Made by a program: the position numbers and the translations under genes. The notes under the pieces were generated by a model. The model was given only the letters and a program-made list of their open reading frames with translations. It ran no database searches and was not told the origin of the DNA. A stretch of 64,000 bases of DNA from NCBI RefSeq assembly GCF_020382885.2, contig NC_058515.1:6865223-6929222 (forward strand), written 5' to 3'. This document shows positions 14,801 through 28,802 of this stretch, piece by piece (positions within the stretch are counted from its first letter, which is position 1; every line of letters begins with the position of its first letter). This stretch comes from Scatophagus argus (taxonomy: Eukaryota; Chordata; Actinopteri; Scatophagidae).

Positions 14801-17800
14801 TAAAGTAGCACGTAACACATGTCACAGTATTTGAGTAAATGTCTTTACAGCATACATTTATATAACATATTACCTGCTGTGTTGCTTTCATAAGCCATCA
14901 TCAGCTTGGAAGAAATGTTTCCAATAGGCACTGCATGTCCATCTCTGGCCTCATTTAAAACAAATCATTACCACAGTTAAAAGCTTTAGTTCTAAGCCAT
15001 TTACTTCTGATGCATTCTGCCTAAGTATTTAACTAGCTGTGAAATTAACTGTGACTCTTCTTGTTGAAGTAGTCAGACCTCAGAGATAGGAAAAAGTTTA
15101 AAAAAACAAAAACACGTAAACTTCTTGAATTGGTTTTTGGAACTTCAGGCTGTGAGCTCTTGGTTCTGGCTGGTATGGGGCAGTGGTGGTATACTTTCTG
15201 AATCCAAAGATCCTGTCCAAGCTCTTGTGAACTGGCCTTGTTTCAACTTTTGGCAGGGCCTTTCTGCCCTGGGAGCCAATCATAATCAGTGCTGCCTCAC
15301 ATATATTCTAACTCAGTGACTGAGGTCAGTATTCAGCTGAGGCCGCTAAATTTGGTCATCTTTACTAATGACCATAATATGAATTGGGAGTCATGTTTTT
15401 GAGTGCTGTGGTGACTTTTAATAGTGACATTGGTCACAACTTTGTCTCAGCTTCATTGCTCGCTGATTAATCCTCTCCATCTCGTTCGCTCTCACTGGGC
15501 AAACAGCTGGAAAATGGCCTGATTTACGTATACGCATTTAAGTATATGTTATGAGATCTTCATGCCATTATCTTTAAAAGGCAATATGCAGGGGCAGTTC
15601 TGGGTGCCTGTAATGAAGTGGAGCTGTGGTGACAGCTCTCCATCTTGCTGTGCTCTGTGGTTAAATCACAGGCTTTAGTCTCACCATGGTAATTGGCCCA
15701 GCTGGGGTATTTCGGCACTCTGTGCCACACCTCGGCTCACCTCCCAACTCCACTACTTTTTTCCAGCCAAAGTACTTCATTTGGAATTGATTAAACTTGT
15801 GAAAATTCTCACTTGGGTCTTGGGCTCGTTGTCACTTGTGTTAGGTCTGTCATGACAGTGAGCTTCAGTGGGGTTTATCAGTTCAACAGCAGGGAAGTGA
15901 AGCGTTAATTGCTTATGTCGCATCCTCTGATTCTTGTTTTCACATGGACCGTGGTGGCTTCTTGATGAACAGTGTGTGAACTGCGCTGTAAATTCCTATT
16001 TTTAACAATATTAGCTCCTGATGGTCTCATCCTGCTGAGATTAATAATGGAAAAAAGTTAATCATGGTGAGATCTTTTGTAGATTCTTTTTTGTAAGTTG
16101 TAACAACTAAATACAGATGTGAGGCATTCTTAGATATTCATTCCTGCCAAAAAGCAACAGGTGTAAACCAGCTCTGTCTTTGATGTTTGTTTTGTTGAGA
16201 CTTGTTGAGAATTATTCAGTCAAGACACAAAGAAGTCAAAATAATGGGTCTATACATAAAGTTTATTTTTTTATCATAATTTTTAGGTCAACCACAACAT
16301 GACATTCATGTTGCTGTTTCAAGTATGTGACCAAAAACATTTTTACTTTATTGTGTAAAATCGTGTGAAAGAACGTAAAAGAAGTGTGTTTTTTCTATTG
16401 TGATATGAGGATCCTGTTTACACGACTTACTGTAAAAGTTCATTCTCTTATGTCTTCTGTCCCCTCAATAAAATATATTAGGAAAAATACCTCACATAAA
16501 AATAGGAATGATAAATTTAAAGATAGTGATAGCAGCACCCTTCGGTATGCAACAAAGCCCAGCTGTAAACAGTCACACAGTTTATTGTCTGCACAAAAAA
16601 AAAAGAAAAAAATTGCTGCAATTAAACATGCCTTGTGTGCTATGCATCGTAATGACTCCCATAAAAAGCTGAGGGTGAGAGGCATTCCTTCAGCAACTTC
16701 TGAGCACAAGGCGTATGTGAAGAGAACCCACAGAGTCCACACCAGAGCTAAAGACCCCCGCTCCCTTTTCCCACCAACCGCCCATAATTACGCTTATTGG
16801 CCCCTTGTTTTATGTATGTTTTTACTGTACACTGCAGAAGTAACGTAATCCATAGGAAAGGGTTCTGGATGTCTGGATGGCTTTGCGGGAAGAATGTGAT
16901 CTAAGCAGCTCCTTCTCATTCAATACCCTACCTGAAGCGGTACAGTAAAAAAAATGGTTGCCTTTAGTACAGCATATCTATGAAGCCCCCTTTCAACACA
17001 GCTGAGGATTTCTTCTATGCAGTGTGACATTTCATTCCATGACCAGCTGAGTCTTGTAATAACCCCTGTCACTTTTCCATGTGGTACCTTTCTAAATTTT
17101 GTCCTTTACTTTTCTCTTAGGGAGATGCAGGCTCTTCTGCCGCTGGCATCAAGGTGAGAGTTAAGCTAAGCTACAGGTGTTTTCAGTGTGTGTTTCTTGA
17201 TGTCTATCAGGAGCCAGTTGCAGCAGCTGTTTGTTTGTAGGTTCAAACCTCATTTGTGGTGTGTTGCTTTGTTAAAAAGGTTTGCACCACACAGACTAAC
17301 TCGTCTTTACGTGCAGATTGTTCTAGATGTTCTAGATATTCTAGATCTAGATATTTTCATAAATCAACTTCCCATTGTAACTTTTAACCACACTAACTAA
17401 ACTGAGGTTGTGGCTGCGTTTCAGGGCTACACATGTTAACTCCTTCTAATTAGTATGCGAAAGACTACAATGTAATTGGTTGTACATGGGGTATATTTGT
17501 ATTTCCATTTCCAGTGTTAAACACGGAATAAGGAAATTATGGCTTAGGTTAAAACAGCTTGACTTCACTCTGGAATCAATCAAGCCCTTCATCAATCGCA
17601 AATTAATTATTTTTCTTGAAAACCTGATCTTGTCTTAACCTTAACTAAGTAGGTTTGGTGCCTAAATCTAACCAAATCACATTGGGACCATTAACATTAA
17701 ATAAGCTCCATTATTACCCAGACATTCCTTACTAAACCGCTTAGCTTGCTAATATATGACATATGATTTAAAGTGACAAGGAAAATAATTGGCAGGCTGG

Positions 17801-20800
17801 CAGAAATATATGGTCATTAAGTGTAAATACTTGCAAAGAGGGTGGGAAGAGCTTACACACACTTTTGCAGATTTAGGGCACTTTCTGCACTGGCTTCACT
17901 TCTCAGAACCAGAATCTCCATCCATTTTTACTTAGGCTTAGTGATAGATTTATGAATAGAAAATTGAAAAGAAAACTTTTTGCATGTATTACAGGGTGAA
18001 CCTGGAGAGCCTGGGCGAAGTGGCCAAAAGGTAATAATTGTTCTTTTATGCACATTACTTTTAGCAAATAGATAGATAGATGCTGGAGTGATAGTACAGT
18101 TTTAATCAAATGGACCAACTTTGACTATATTTTGTTGAATATATAGTGTTGTCAGTGTTAATGGTTTCTGTATAGATAAGTGACAATATGAATAAAATAT
18201 TTGACAGGCATATCTAAAGGAGTTTAAATGCACAAAGTGAATCACTACTCTGTTGTGCACGATAAAATGGTTCAAGTCTGGGTAAGAACATTCCTTACTC
18301 AGCTGTACCTCGCTGTTTAAAGGGCAATAAGGATGGTTGCACATGGGGGGCTCGCTGAGCTGAACCTGACACTTCAACACACTGCTCCAACTCATTTTAC
18401 ATTTACGTTGGCTTGATACTTGTTTTGAGACAGCGTAAGGTCCCAGATATCATACTAACGTACTGGACGCACTAAATCTTTTGGATGTTTTCGCTCCGTT
18501 TGTAAATTGTACTTGTCAGAGTCTAAAACCACCAGGTCATCCCATTATTTTACTTTGCATCAATCCAACTACGCAGGTTTTTTTTGTTAGCGATGATTGT
18601 TGGTATGAGCTCTCTCTCAAAGCCACTTTTTATTCGAGTGACAAACTTTCCAAGCCAACAAAGGGAATCGGAAGAAACGATTGCTGTTGAGAACCTCATA
18701 AAACAAGCATGCAGCAGAAGTGGAACTGTTTTCCTGCAAAAATAAAAACCATTACTTGTCCCTTGACCAGGCTGCTGTCGAGATTATACCAGTGCTCCAT
18801 TTAATTATACTTTTTAATCCCAAGTGCTGCACCCCATTAATTTCTCCTCTCTTTTCTCTTTTTGGACAAACTGGATCCAGACAGACAGAAGGGCTTTTAA
18901 CAAATGTTTTTTTTTTTTTTCTGCTGTGCTTCAAAGAAAATGCTAAAGGCTTAACTAATTTTTTTGACTGCTTTATCTTATCTGTCATTTTACAGCCATT
19001 CTGCTTGTGCTGATACACTTAGGAGTTGCATTTCTCATCGAAATGGTGATCATGAGATTGAGTTGTTGTTCCCCATTAAATATTACTGTTGGATGGCAAT
19101 CAACTGTTGGTGAAATAGTAGTCCACAAGAAAGACTTATATTCATTAGTTTTACAATGCTTTCATTAGCCACAATGGAAATTTACAGCCCTCTCTCTGAT
19201 CCCCTGAGTGCCATTGCAGTTGATCATTCTCGTGTGGTGCTAATCATTTCTTTTCATATGCCATAAATACAATGGTCTTAATAGAGCGTTAAATTATCCA
19301 GAGTCAGAAATTTTGTTTTGAAAGTCTCGTGGAGGCATCACAAGGGACTTGACCCTTGATTTTTCCACTGTTGATCAAATGACTGCACGTTACTCAAACT
19401 TTCATGTAATGGGAGTCTGGAGTTCTCAACTTGACAATGACCTGACCTTGGTAAATGGAGATATAGGCCAACTCTTGACTTCCAACACTGCCAAGCTCTA
19501 ATGACCTTGAAGCCACAGCAGCTTTCTCAAACAGCTTTTGCTACTTTAATTCAAAGAATCTGACAGTTGTTGATTCCAGAAACCAGAACTTTTCTCACCT
19601 GCCCAAACCAATAAAATCAAAAAGCTCCATTGCACTTTGTGAAGAGTTGAGTGTTATAACAAGCACTAATCACGCCGTCAAGCCATGGCTGCATGAGTTG
19701 GTTTGAAAGTGCATGTGCAGTACCTCCCGCTAGTGCTTACCACAAGCAAATGACAGTCATTGTACACTTATGGACAGCAGGCCACTTTTCAGATTTACAG
19801 CAGCTTGATAGCCAGAGAAAACACAAATAGAAAATAAAGTGTTGAGCTAAAAGAACCCCGAAGAGCCTGCAAATGAGGCTTGACTCAGCTTAGCTTGGCT
19901 TGGCTGTAACATGTCACACTCTTCCTGTGTAGGGAGAGCCAGGACTTCCAGGGCTGCCTGGACTCCCAGGGATAAAGGTAAATGATTCGCTGTTTTTGTC
20001 CCCAGTCATTCTCCTGGTGTCGTCCCTGTCCATCCCCTTCAGCCCATCTGCAGCAGAGTTCAAAAGCAACAAAACTCAGCTGACCTATCGTCATGCCTTT
20101 TGTATGACACATTAAGGTCTCACAATCTTGCTTTTCCTGCTGTGTGGGATTTGCTGTTTGAGTGGCAGAGGCACAGTAATCACAGTAACCTGTACATTCA
20201 GTGCAGTGAAAAGTAAGGAACTCAGGAAAAGCGGCATGACCAAACAGTCGATGCTTTTGATCTCAACATGCCAGAAGCCATCAAGAAAGCTGTCTCAATG
20301 CGGCTTGTGAATAGTGTAGAGGCCTCTCAATTAATGATTGGAACTGCATCACTGCATCCCTGGCAACAACTTCAGTCTACTTCCTGGAAGTGACATCCAA
20401 AGACTCTTTGCAAAATGTGTCAAAACTACTGCTTGTCAAGGAGAGAAAGTTTGATTTGTATTTGATTATTTAGAATCTTTTAAACTAAGCTGTTTTGTTT
20501 CAGTTAAGGTGCTTGCTTTTTCACTGTACCATAAAAGACAATCAGCAGATGGTGAACTCAATGCACAAAAGGCACATAATTATTCACTGCCATCTTTTGC
20601 TTGAAGAATAACAACTGCCTCAGTGTACCTCAGGATCATTAGCTTCAAATATAACATGTGAATGCTAGTAATGTGCACACTGGCATGATGAGATGATGCT
20701 TGTTTTTTGCTTTGGTTTTGTTTTTCTCCCTTTGTGTGCTTGTAATGCCTTGTAAAAGGCCCTTTCATTTTCCATTTTATATACTCCTGTTTTTACTTAA

Positions 20801-23800
20801 AAGGCCTGAATGCTTGATGGATTCTAACAATATTTTGCCAACGTGGCAAAATAGCACCCGTTGACTCTGAGCTCGGCTTGCACTTTGTTCTGCTCCACAT
20901 TCTTGACTGTTTAGCCAATCAAAGTTTAAAAGTTTGAGGAGCAAGTGTCCATTACCTCACCAAAGGCTTCCAGCATGCCTAAACTACTGTAGGTGGGAAC
21001 TGTGGTTGCAGATGGTGAAGAAATATATTCCAGCTAAGTTATTTCACAATCAAATGTGATGTAAATCAAATCAAGTATCACACCTCATAGTTGAAGCTCA
21101 GTCCTCGTAAGTGAAAGTGCAAATGCAAAAAATGTTAAAGGTTCTTCATTAGTGGCAGGGAACCTGGTTTTTGCACACAGTTGAGCAGAACACTTCTGTG
21201 TGCAATGATGAGTTTCTAACAACGTCAGTCTTAATGTCTATTAAAGCTCATAAGAGGAGTCTTTAGTGGATGTGAAACCAGGGGATAAATTAACAACCCA
21301 CTGAAAAGTTGTGTCTGTGTGATTTATGCATGTCCCTGAGTGTGTGTTTGTGCGCATGTGAAAGTGTGCGAGCAGCAAGTGCATGCCTGTCGTTTTGAAT
21401 ACGTTGTGCCATGCATCTTGTGTACGTGTTCAGAGCTCATTAGCAGTGGTTCAGCATAGCACCACACCAAAAATTCCCTGGGGAAAAATGAGTAGTATTT
21501 GATTTTCTTTTTGTTTTTGTCCCCAGGGTGAGCCTGGATTCCTTGGCCCCCAGGGAGAACCAGGGCTTCCAGGACTGCCAGGAACTAAGGTGGGTTGACT
21601 TCAGGTCTCTAATCTTGTTTGTCATAATATAAGGTGTATTTTCTGATCAAAGTGACACAGTGTATAATTGATGTTAGGGACAATGACTTGTAATAGCTTT
21701 AACAGATTTTTATAGGATCCTGTCAGTGTGTTTGTCAGTGGAATCACTAATCACCCTCTTTTCATGGTCTTGTTATCCATTGTTATCACTCTACCAAGGT
21801 GATAAAGCCTCTGTTTTTTTCAAAATGTCACTTGGAAGTGGTCAGAATGAGATAATCCTCGCCGCCCCTTTTGAGTCGTGACATTATCACACCGAGGATC
21901 CAGCTGTGACAATCTACACACACTAGATTTACTGTTCACAATGTCCTTTTGCATCAAGCTGTTTGCAATGCATTAATAATCAAGATATATTTGACTCCCA
22001 CTGCTTTATCTCTGTTGCTCAATCAAATGTCAGCGGCTAGCTGAAAAGGAGCAGCATTGCAGCTAAGAGTTTGTTAGATGTTATTCCTCGTGTTCAAGTC
22101 TGATTATGGGTTTGAGACAATTGTGGGTTTACCAAATTTTTCAGGTTGTGCTGCCAAAGTCTTTTTTAAAATAAGAGCTTCTAGGTTTATTTTCAAATCT
22201 GTGCCATTAAGATATCATTAGTCAGTGGTTATTTGAAAAGAAAACCAAGACCTAATTGACTCAACACTGCTGATTAATGGCTGTGTCCCACTTGGTTTTA
22301 AGTATCAGACTGTATGGCTTCTGAGTTATACCACATCCCCCTCTATTGACTTTCCGAGGTCACTTCACACAGAGAGACAATGCACACGACTAGACAACAG
22401 AGGATTTGCATTTTTATTTAAATATTAAAGTAAAGGACAAAGAAGGTCAGATGCAGACGTACATTTTGGGGTTTTCTTTTTCTTCATAACATTTCAACCT
22501 TGCCGTACATCACGATCCAACAGGAAGCAGGTACTGCTGACTCAGCATAAATATTAAGGCGTAATCTGTTGAGTAAGCAAAACTCAAGAGGGAACTCTTA
22601 TAGCAGATGTCCTCCCTGTCAATACTGTTTAACATTAAAGAAATCAAAGTTCATGCCTGATGTTCAGAACATGCATCAGAGCGCTTCTGCAGGCAGTAAA
22701 ATAAGGATGAAAAAGTTTTGGTCAGTAGCTCTTGGTGAATTTTATTAAATATACATCGGAGGAGAACTGCAGGAATTCACCTCTGTCATTGAACTGTTTA
22801 TTCTTTGTCTGTAAAGGGTGAGAGAGGTGAGCATGGACCCCCAGGGAAGGGTGAAAAAGGAGAAGTTGGCCCCCTTGGACCAAAGGTCAGTTATTCCAGT
22901 GCATGTTTGTATGCAAGCACAATGGCATGAATTAAACAGGATCATTCTGCAGTTTATGAGTTACTATACAGAAACAGTGTTCATAAATGTCTTTTGACTC
23001 ATGTAATATATAGATTTTTGCTGCCACCTAGAGCCTCGCTGATTTAAACACACACTATAGAGTCCCCAGAGTTTTAAATACGAAAAAAGTAGAATACATC
23101 CCCAGAGCCAGGGTTCATTCAGTTCATCGAATATTCAGTGATTGCTAAACCATTATAGCCTCGTAATAAGTTCAAGGCTTTCCCTGCAGTCTGAGTAAAG
23201 TAAACCAAATATAAATGAGTTTACCATTGTTTATATCTGGCACTGACCCAGCAGGTAGCTTAAGCTCTAGTCTAAACTTAGACGACCCACAGATCTGTTT
23301 CACATCCTATTAGAAACCCCTGCTTTATCAATGCCAGAGTTCAAATAAACACGTTCTCGTCTACTTGGCAGTTGCAGCATATTAAACGCTGGTTATTTCA
23401 GTGCAGCTGACTGTGTTGCTCTCTCGGGAGGAGTATGCAAGGTTGATGGTATTTCCTTTGTGAAATATGCATTTCAAATGCACTGAATTTTTTATGATGA
23501 ATTTGGAATGAGCCCATAAAGAGACTTTGTTTTATATTTTTCAATTTCATGTATATATCTCAAGCTTATATCTCCCTTTTATTTTTTTTAAAGCACCCCT
23601 CACATTATGACCCTTTTATATGCTTTCTTACTCATGGCAGGGTTCACAAGGAGAGCCTGGTATGCCTGGTCCCAAAGGGTCAAAGGTGAGAATGCCAGTT
23701 TTAAAGAACGCAGTATTAATTAGCCTGTTCTCTAATTAGATTTGCAGGTGATATAGATCTTCAGTTTCCATTTAGTCCATTTTCACAGTTTTGCCATGTG

Positions 23801-23844
23801 GAATAGGAAGTATTTGAGACCATTGTACATTTGTATTAAAAATG

Positions 23845-23926
<82 letters not shown>

Positions 23927-26900
23927 CAACGGCAATTCTTTGATTCTTGTTTTTTGTTTGTTTATTTATTTTGTCATTAGGGTGAGACTGGAGACAAAGG
24001 AGACTTGGGACTTATTGGCCCAAGGGTAAGCAAGTATATTAAAGAAGATAAATGCCTGTATTCTCCCCTTTCTGAAACTATTTGACAGTGAGTAAAATTC
24101 AAAACTTTAATTTCACGTCAAGCTGCACTCTATTAGTGTAACCATGCATTGGTCACCACCAGGGGGCAGCAGTTAGGCCTCAGCAGCTTTTGGAAAAGAG
24201 ATTCTCTGATATTGATGTTATGTATAAATCCAGATTGCTGTATGAATGATCGTGTTCAAAATGTGTTTTTGAATGTGCAGGGACCCCCTGGGCAAAAAGG
24301 AGACCAAGGAGCCACTGAAATAATCGACTACAATGGAAACATTCAAGAGGCTTTGCAGGTCAGACGCAGCTCAGCTTCCTATTATCTGCAAGCGGCAAAG
24401 TGAAATCGTATTGCAATTAATACATTTATTATCAGGGAGAACTAGTGGTGTGGAGATCCCGTAGGAGCGGTGGTTAGGCATTTATCTCAAACCGCACTGC
24501 AGAGGGTCAAACTGATGCATATTAACAGATTTTTTTAAAGATAAGGTTCTAAGTTGTGCTGTATGTTTATTTTATTAGACTTAACTATAAGCTGAGTGAA
24601 TCAGTCAGCTTTCAAGTATGATAGACCTGTATGACATTTTCAGATTCTTATGTCTGTGGTTCATAAGGAAATATAAAATGTACTGCTGACATTAACACTG
24701 TTCTGGGTATGTCCTTTACAGATAAAATGGTTAACATCTCTGGTTTAATTATTAACTAATTCTGAGGGTGTATTTGTACAGATATATGCAGATACAAAGG
24801 TTTCTTTCCTGTATGACTTTGCAATCTTATCTCTCACCTATTTCCCGTTTGCACTCCTTTGGCCTACTGCAGAAGATTACCACTATTACAGTAACGGTAA
24901 TTAGGCTCTGTGTATTCTGTGTATTTTGTCATCTCCACAAGTGATTCATCTTTGTCCTCCCATGGACCAAACCCTGTCCCCACCTTGATTTGCACTGCTT
25001 TGTGATAGTTATGCTCCCTAACCCATGTTGCACATGTGTAACGGCCAATGAAACAGTATTTGGTGTTGTGTTCATGCTTCAGTGTGATCAACGCTACAAG
25101 CTGCCTGAATTACTGGTTGTTTCTAAGAATGTCAATATGAAAATATCCTTTTAAAACAGCCCAAAAATATTTTCCAAAACACACTCAACTCAGACTTTTG
25201 GTCAAAATCACACCATGCACACAGTCATTGTTATAGCTGAGACTAGAATGTCAAAAAAGCAAAGTGGACAACTGCCGCTGACCTCCAAGTCCTTGGTTTG
25301 TGTTCATTTAACTGGAAATTTCGGATCAAATTGTAAGTTAACAATCTATGTAAAGAAAGTATCGCTAAGTATATAATTTATTCTGCATTTTAAGAAACTA
25401 ATACATTTTGTATAAATAGAAACTGTTCAAAGTGGGTTGAGGTACTGTATTTGTTTGCTGCATCTTTCATTCTGAAGCAGCCACTCCGGTTGCAGCATTA
25501 GGCAACAAATCACTGAATCTTACATTTGACTACACAGTGTGAATGTGTCCAGTTTTCCTAAAAATGACTGCATCAGATTCATGGTTTAATTACAGCATGA
25601 TCGTTACCATCTGTTAATGATAATTATTTATCCATATGCTCTTGCTAACATGTTTTTGGCATGTGTCTGTCAGTTGAGCATCATAGCACACAACTGATTT
25701 CTAATATTTTTTTGTGCTGCTTGCAAGACCCTTCATTGTGAGAGTCCATTGTTCAAGAAATGTAGTTTGTTGTATTTAAACCATAAGGCAATATTGAATT
25801 GAGCACTCTCAATATATTTCCCAATTAACTCTCCTCATGGGATCTCTCTTATTGTTCAGGGTCCTCCTGGACCTCCTGGGCCAATGGGACCGCAGGGTAT
25901 AAAGGTAAACTTCTGCACTTTCTCTCACATTTTCTACCCCGACTACAATACTGAATGTTCTCCTTACGTGTGCAAATCAGCATGCTGACTTTCTTAAACC
26001 AACAAAATCATAATTTGACAGTACATTTTACCTGCATTTCTTTTGTGTTTGTGTTGGACATGTCTTTTTCTCCTCTTTTAGGGGGATCGTGGTATGCCTG
26101 GTCTCCCTGGACTCGATGGGGAAAGAGTGAGTTCATCATATGTAACCGTCATAAACTGCAACTGCCTGTTAAACCTCCAGATGGGTGGAAGACGCAATTC
26201 TGACTCTTTTGCACTTTTGCTCACGCACTTTGAGAAACCAAATACTCATGCAAAGATTTTATTTGTGGACTCTCTCGCAGGGTTGTGTTTTTTCAATTTT
26301 ATCATTCCATAATATGCACTTTATTAAGTATGTGGTAAATGCTGTCTCGGTGAACCTCCTAGAAGATGGGGAGTAAGACGATGGACCTTTTTGGAAACAC
26401 CTGTGATACCCAGGAAATTTTCATTGATTTCTTTTTTTTTTTTTTTTTTTTTTTAGGATAGCTGCAAACCCCAACTTTTATCAGTGTGCTGACAATTCAG
26501 TCTGTCATAGATTACAAATACCTTGGCATTCTGCTCAAGCTTAAGATAAACTGGACCCGTGAAGTGTCCTCATGAGCACTAAGATACATCAAAGAGTGCT
26601 TTTTGGAGAAAATTTTCTCCTTTAATGTCCCCAGCAAGGTACTCCAAATGTTTTTGTTCAAGGGAACAAAGGCCTTTATGTAAATCGCTTTATCTTGATG
26701 AGGCCAATAACTCAGGATTACATAAATTCCTTTCTAACCCTCTATGTGTCCATTTTTTGCCCCACCCGTCTCAGGGCTACAAAGGTTCCAAAGGAGATAT
26801 GGGAATGCCTGGAGCTTCAGGGGAGAAAGGGACAACTGGTTTACCTGGCCTCCCTGTAAGAGCCTACATATATAGTCTAGCCCACAAATCATCTGCAGAA

Positions 26901-28759
26901 TCTTTGCTTCTGGTCATGATAACTCTTCAGCCAAAAACTACATATGAGTCATGAAGTTTTCTTTATTAGGGTGTCAATGGGTTGAAAGGGGACAAGGGAG
27001 ATTCCGGTCTACCTGGTCCACAAGGTCCTTCTGTAAGTCACATTAAAGATATTCGTTATGACTCTCTAAAAACACACTCTAGTACTTTAAAAATGCTGTT
27101 TGGTGCAAACTTTGATACTGCTAATGTGAAATGCAGTCAAAATGTGCTCTTGTAAGAAAATATCTACAATTAATATTTGCAGATCAGTGGACCTCCAGGA
27201 CCACCAGGGCCCCATGGACCCCCAGGACCCATGGTGAGAGTTTCTTCTACTTACTACTATGTAATTTGTACTTTCCGCCTTGGAACATCCCAAGACTTCA
27301 TTAATCACATGCAGTCAATCTACAAATATAAACTTGTGCCATTCAAGACCATACTCACAAAATATTGACTAACTATATAAAAAATAAATATTGAATAACT
27401 GATAATAATAACAATACAATGAGGTGTCGTATAATGTGTTAGCACAAACCTTTCTCCTCCAGTGTCCAACTTGTTTTTAGTTGAGTGTTTTCATTTCTTT
27501 TTGTTGCAGGAGGGAAAACACGTGAAATAATACTGTGATTACACACCAATTAACCCCAGTAACCTCACAAAGCGTTTATAGAAGTTCGCAACAAATGCAA
27601 GCCAAGGTTAATTAAACATGCAAGTCATATTGACCTCAGATAGTTTAACAGTCTCCTTCTCCAGCCAACACACTGGTGCAGTCAGTTTGTGATTGCCTTT
27701 AACAGCTGAATATTTGGAACCCAATATACCGGTTTGTCCCCAGTGTAACTAATTCCACAGCAGTTTTTGTTTGTTTAAAGTCATTTATGAACAAAGGACA
27801 AACAAAACACAGGGCCAAGGGCCTGGCAGTACTCGAGTGTGGAAAATTTCTGCACCTCGTCCTACTTGTCCCATCCTTCTCTTCAACAGCAAATTATTAA
27901 CTGTAATTTGGATAAAAGGGAGGAGAAGAAAAAAGAGATGGAAAGGGTTAAAAATTATTTAGTATATAAAGTAAAGTTAATGAGATAACAATAATGACGC
28001 CAGCCACAAACTAATATTGTTAATAACTAATATTTTATTATTATTTTTTTTATTTTATTTTCAGGGCCCTCATGGTTTCCCCGGACCAAAGGTAAGTCTC
28101 AGAAAGAAAGTAAGAGCGCAGCCACTTCAAATATATGATAACAATTCACATTCAGGTCATCATGACTGTAATTAAACCAAGTCACACATTTCTTTATTAG
28201 TCTTCCCAACCATTATTCTCTGGTGAGGAATTTGTAATTATAGTGCTGTAATATTAATACTACTTGTCTTTATAGTGGTGTGTGTCTTCAGATGCCTCAT
28301 TTAAGTCTGTTTAAAAGTAAAATGTTTCATAATTGTTGAAAATAACAAGCTTTAAATGACTGTTCATCTTCATAAGCGGCCCATTTATATGTCGGTTTCA
28401 TACAAGACATAAAGAGGCTGATGACGTTTTAGAGATGGCAGGAGAAAATATTTCCTGGACAGACGGGAAGACACAAGACAAGCAGGTGCGAGTTCAGAGA
28501 CGTTACTTCCCTGGTGTCCTTTGTTTTTCCTTGGTTTGTTTTAGGGGGAGCCTGGTTTGCATGGTTTGAAGGGGATGCGAGGAGAACCCGGGCACAAAGG
28601 GGACCGTGGACCACTGGGTCTCCCTGTGAGTACAGCCATGCATTGTGGGTAAACTCCACCCAAAGGCTCTGTCCTTTATTTCCTCAGACATCCATAGAAG
28701 TCTCTCATCTGATTTGATGTCTGATTTCTTGTTGTTTATTAGCTCCCAGATTTGAATGT

Positions 28760-28802
<43 letters not shown>

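Noticed and set aside
16384..16848. 154-codon ORF in the 4.4-kb col25a1 intron
   Set aside because: There is no domain or known motif, and the frame includes a poly(Lys) run from an A-rich tract. It is probably chance.
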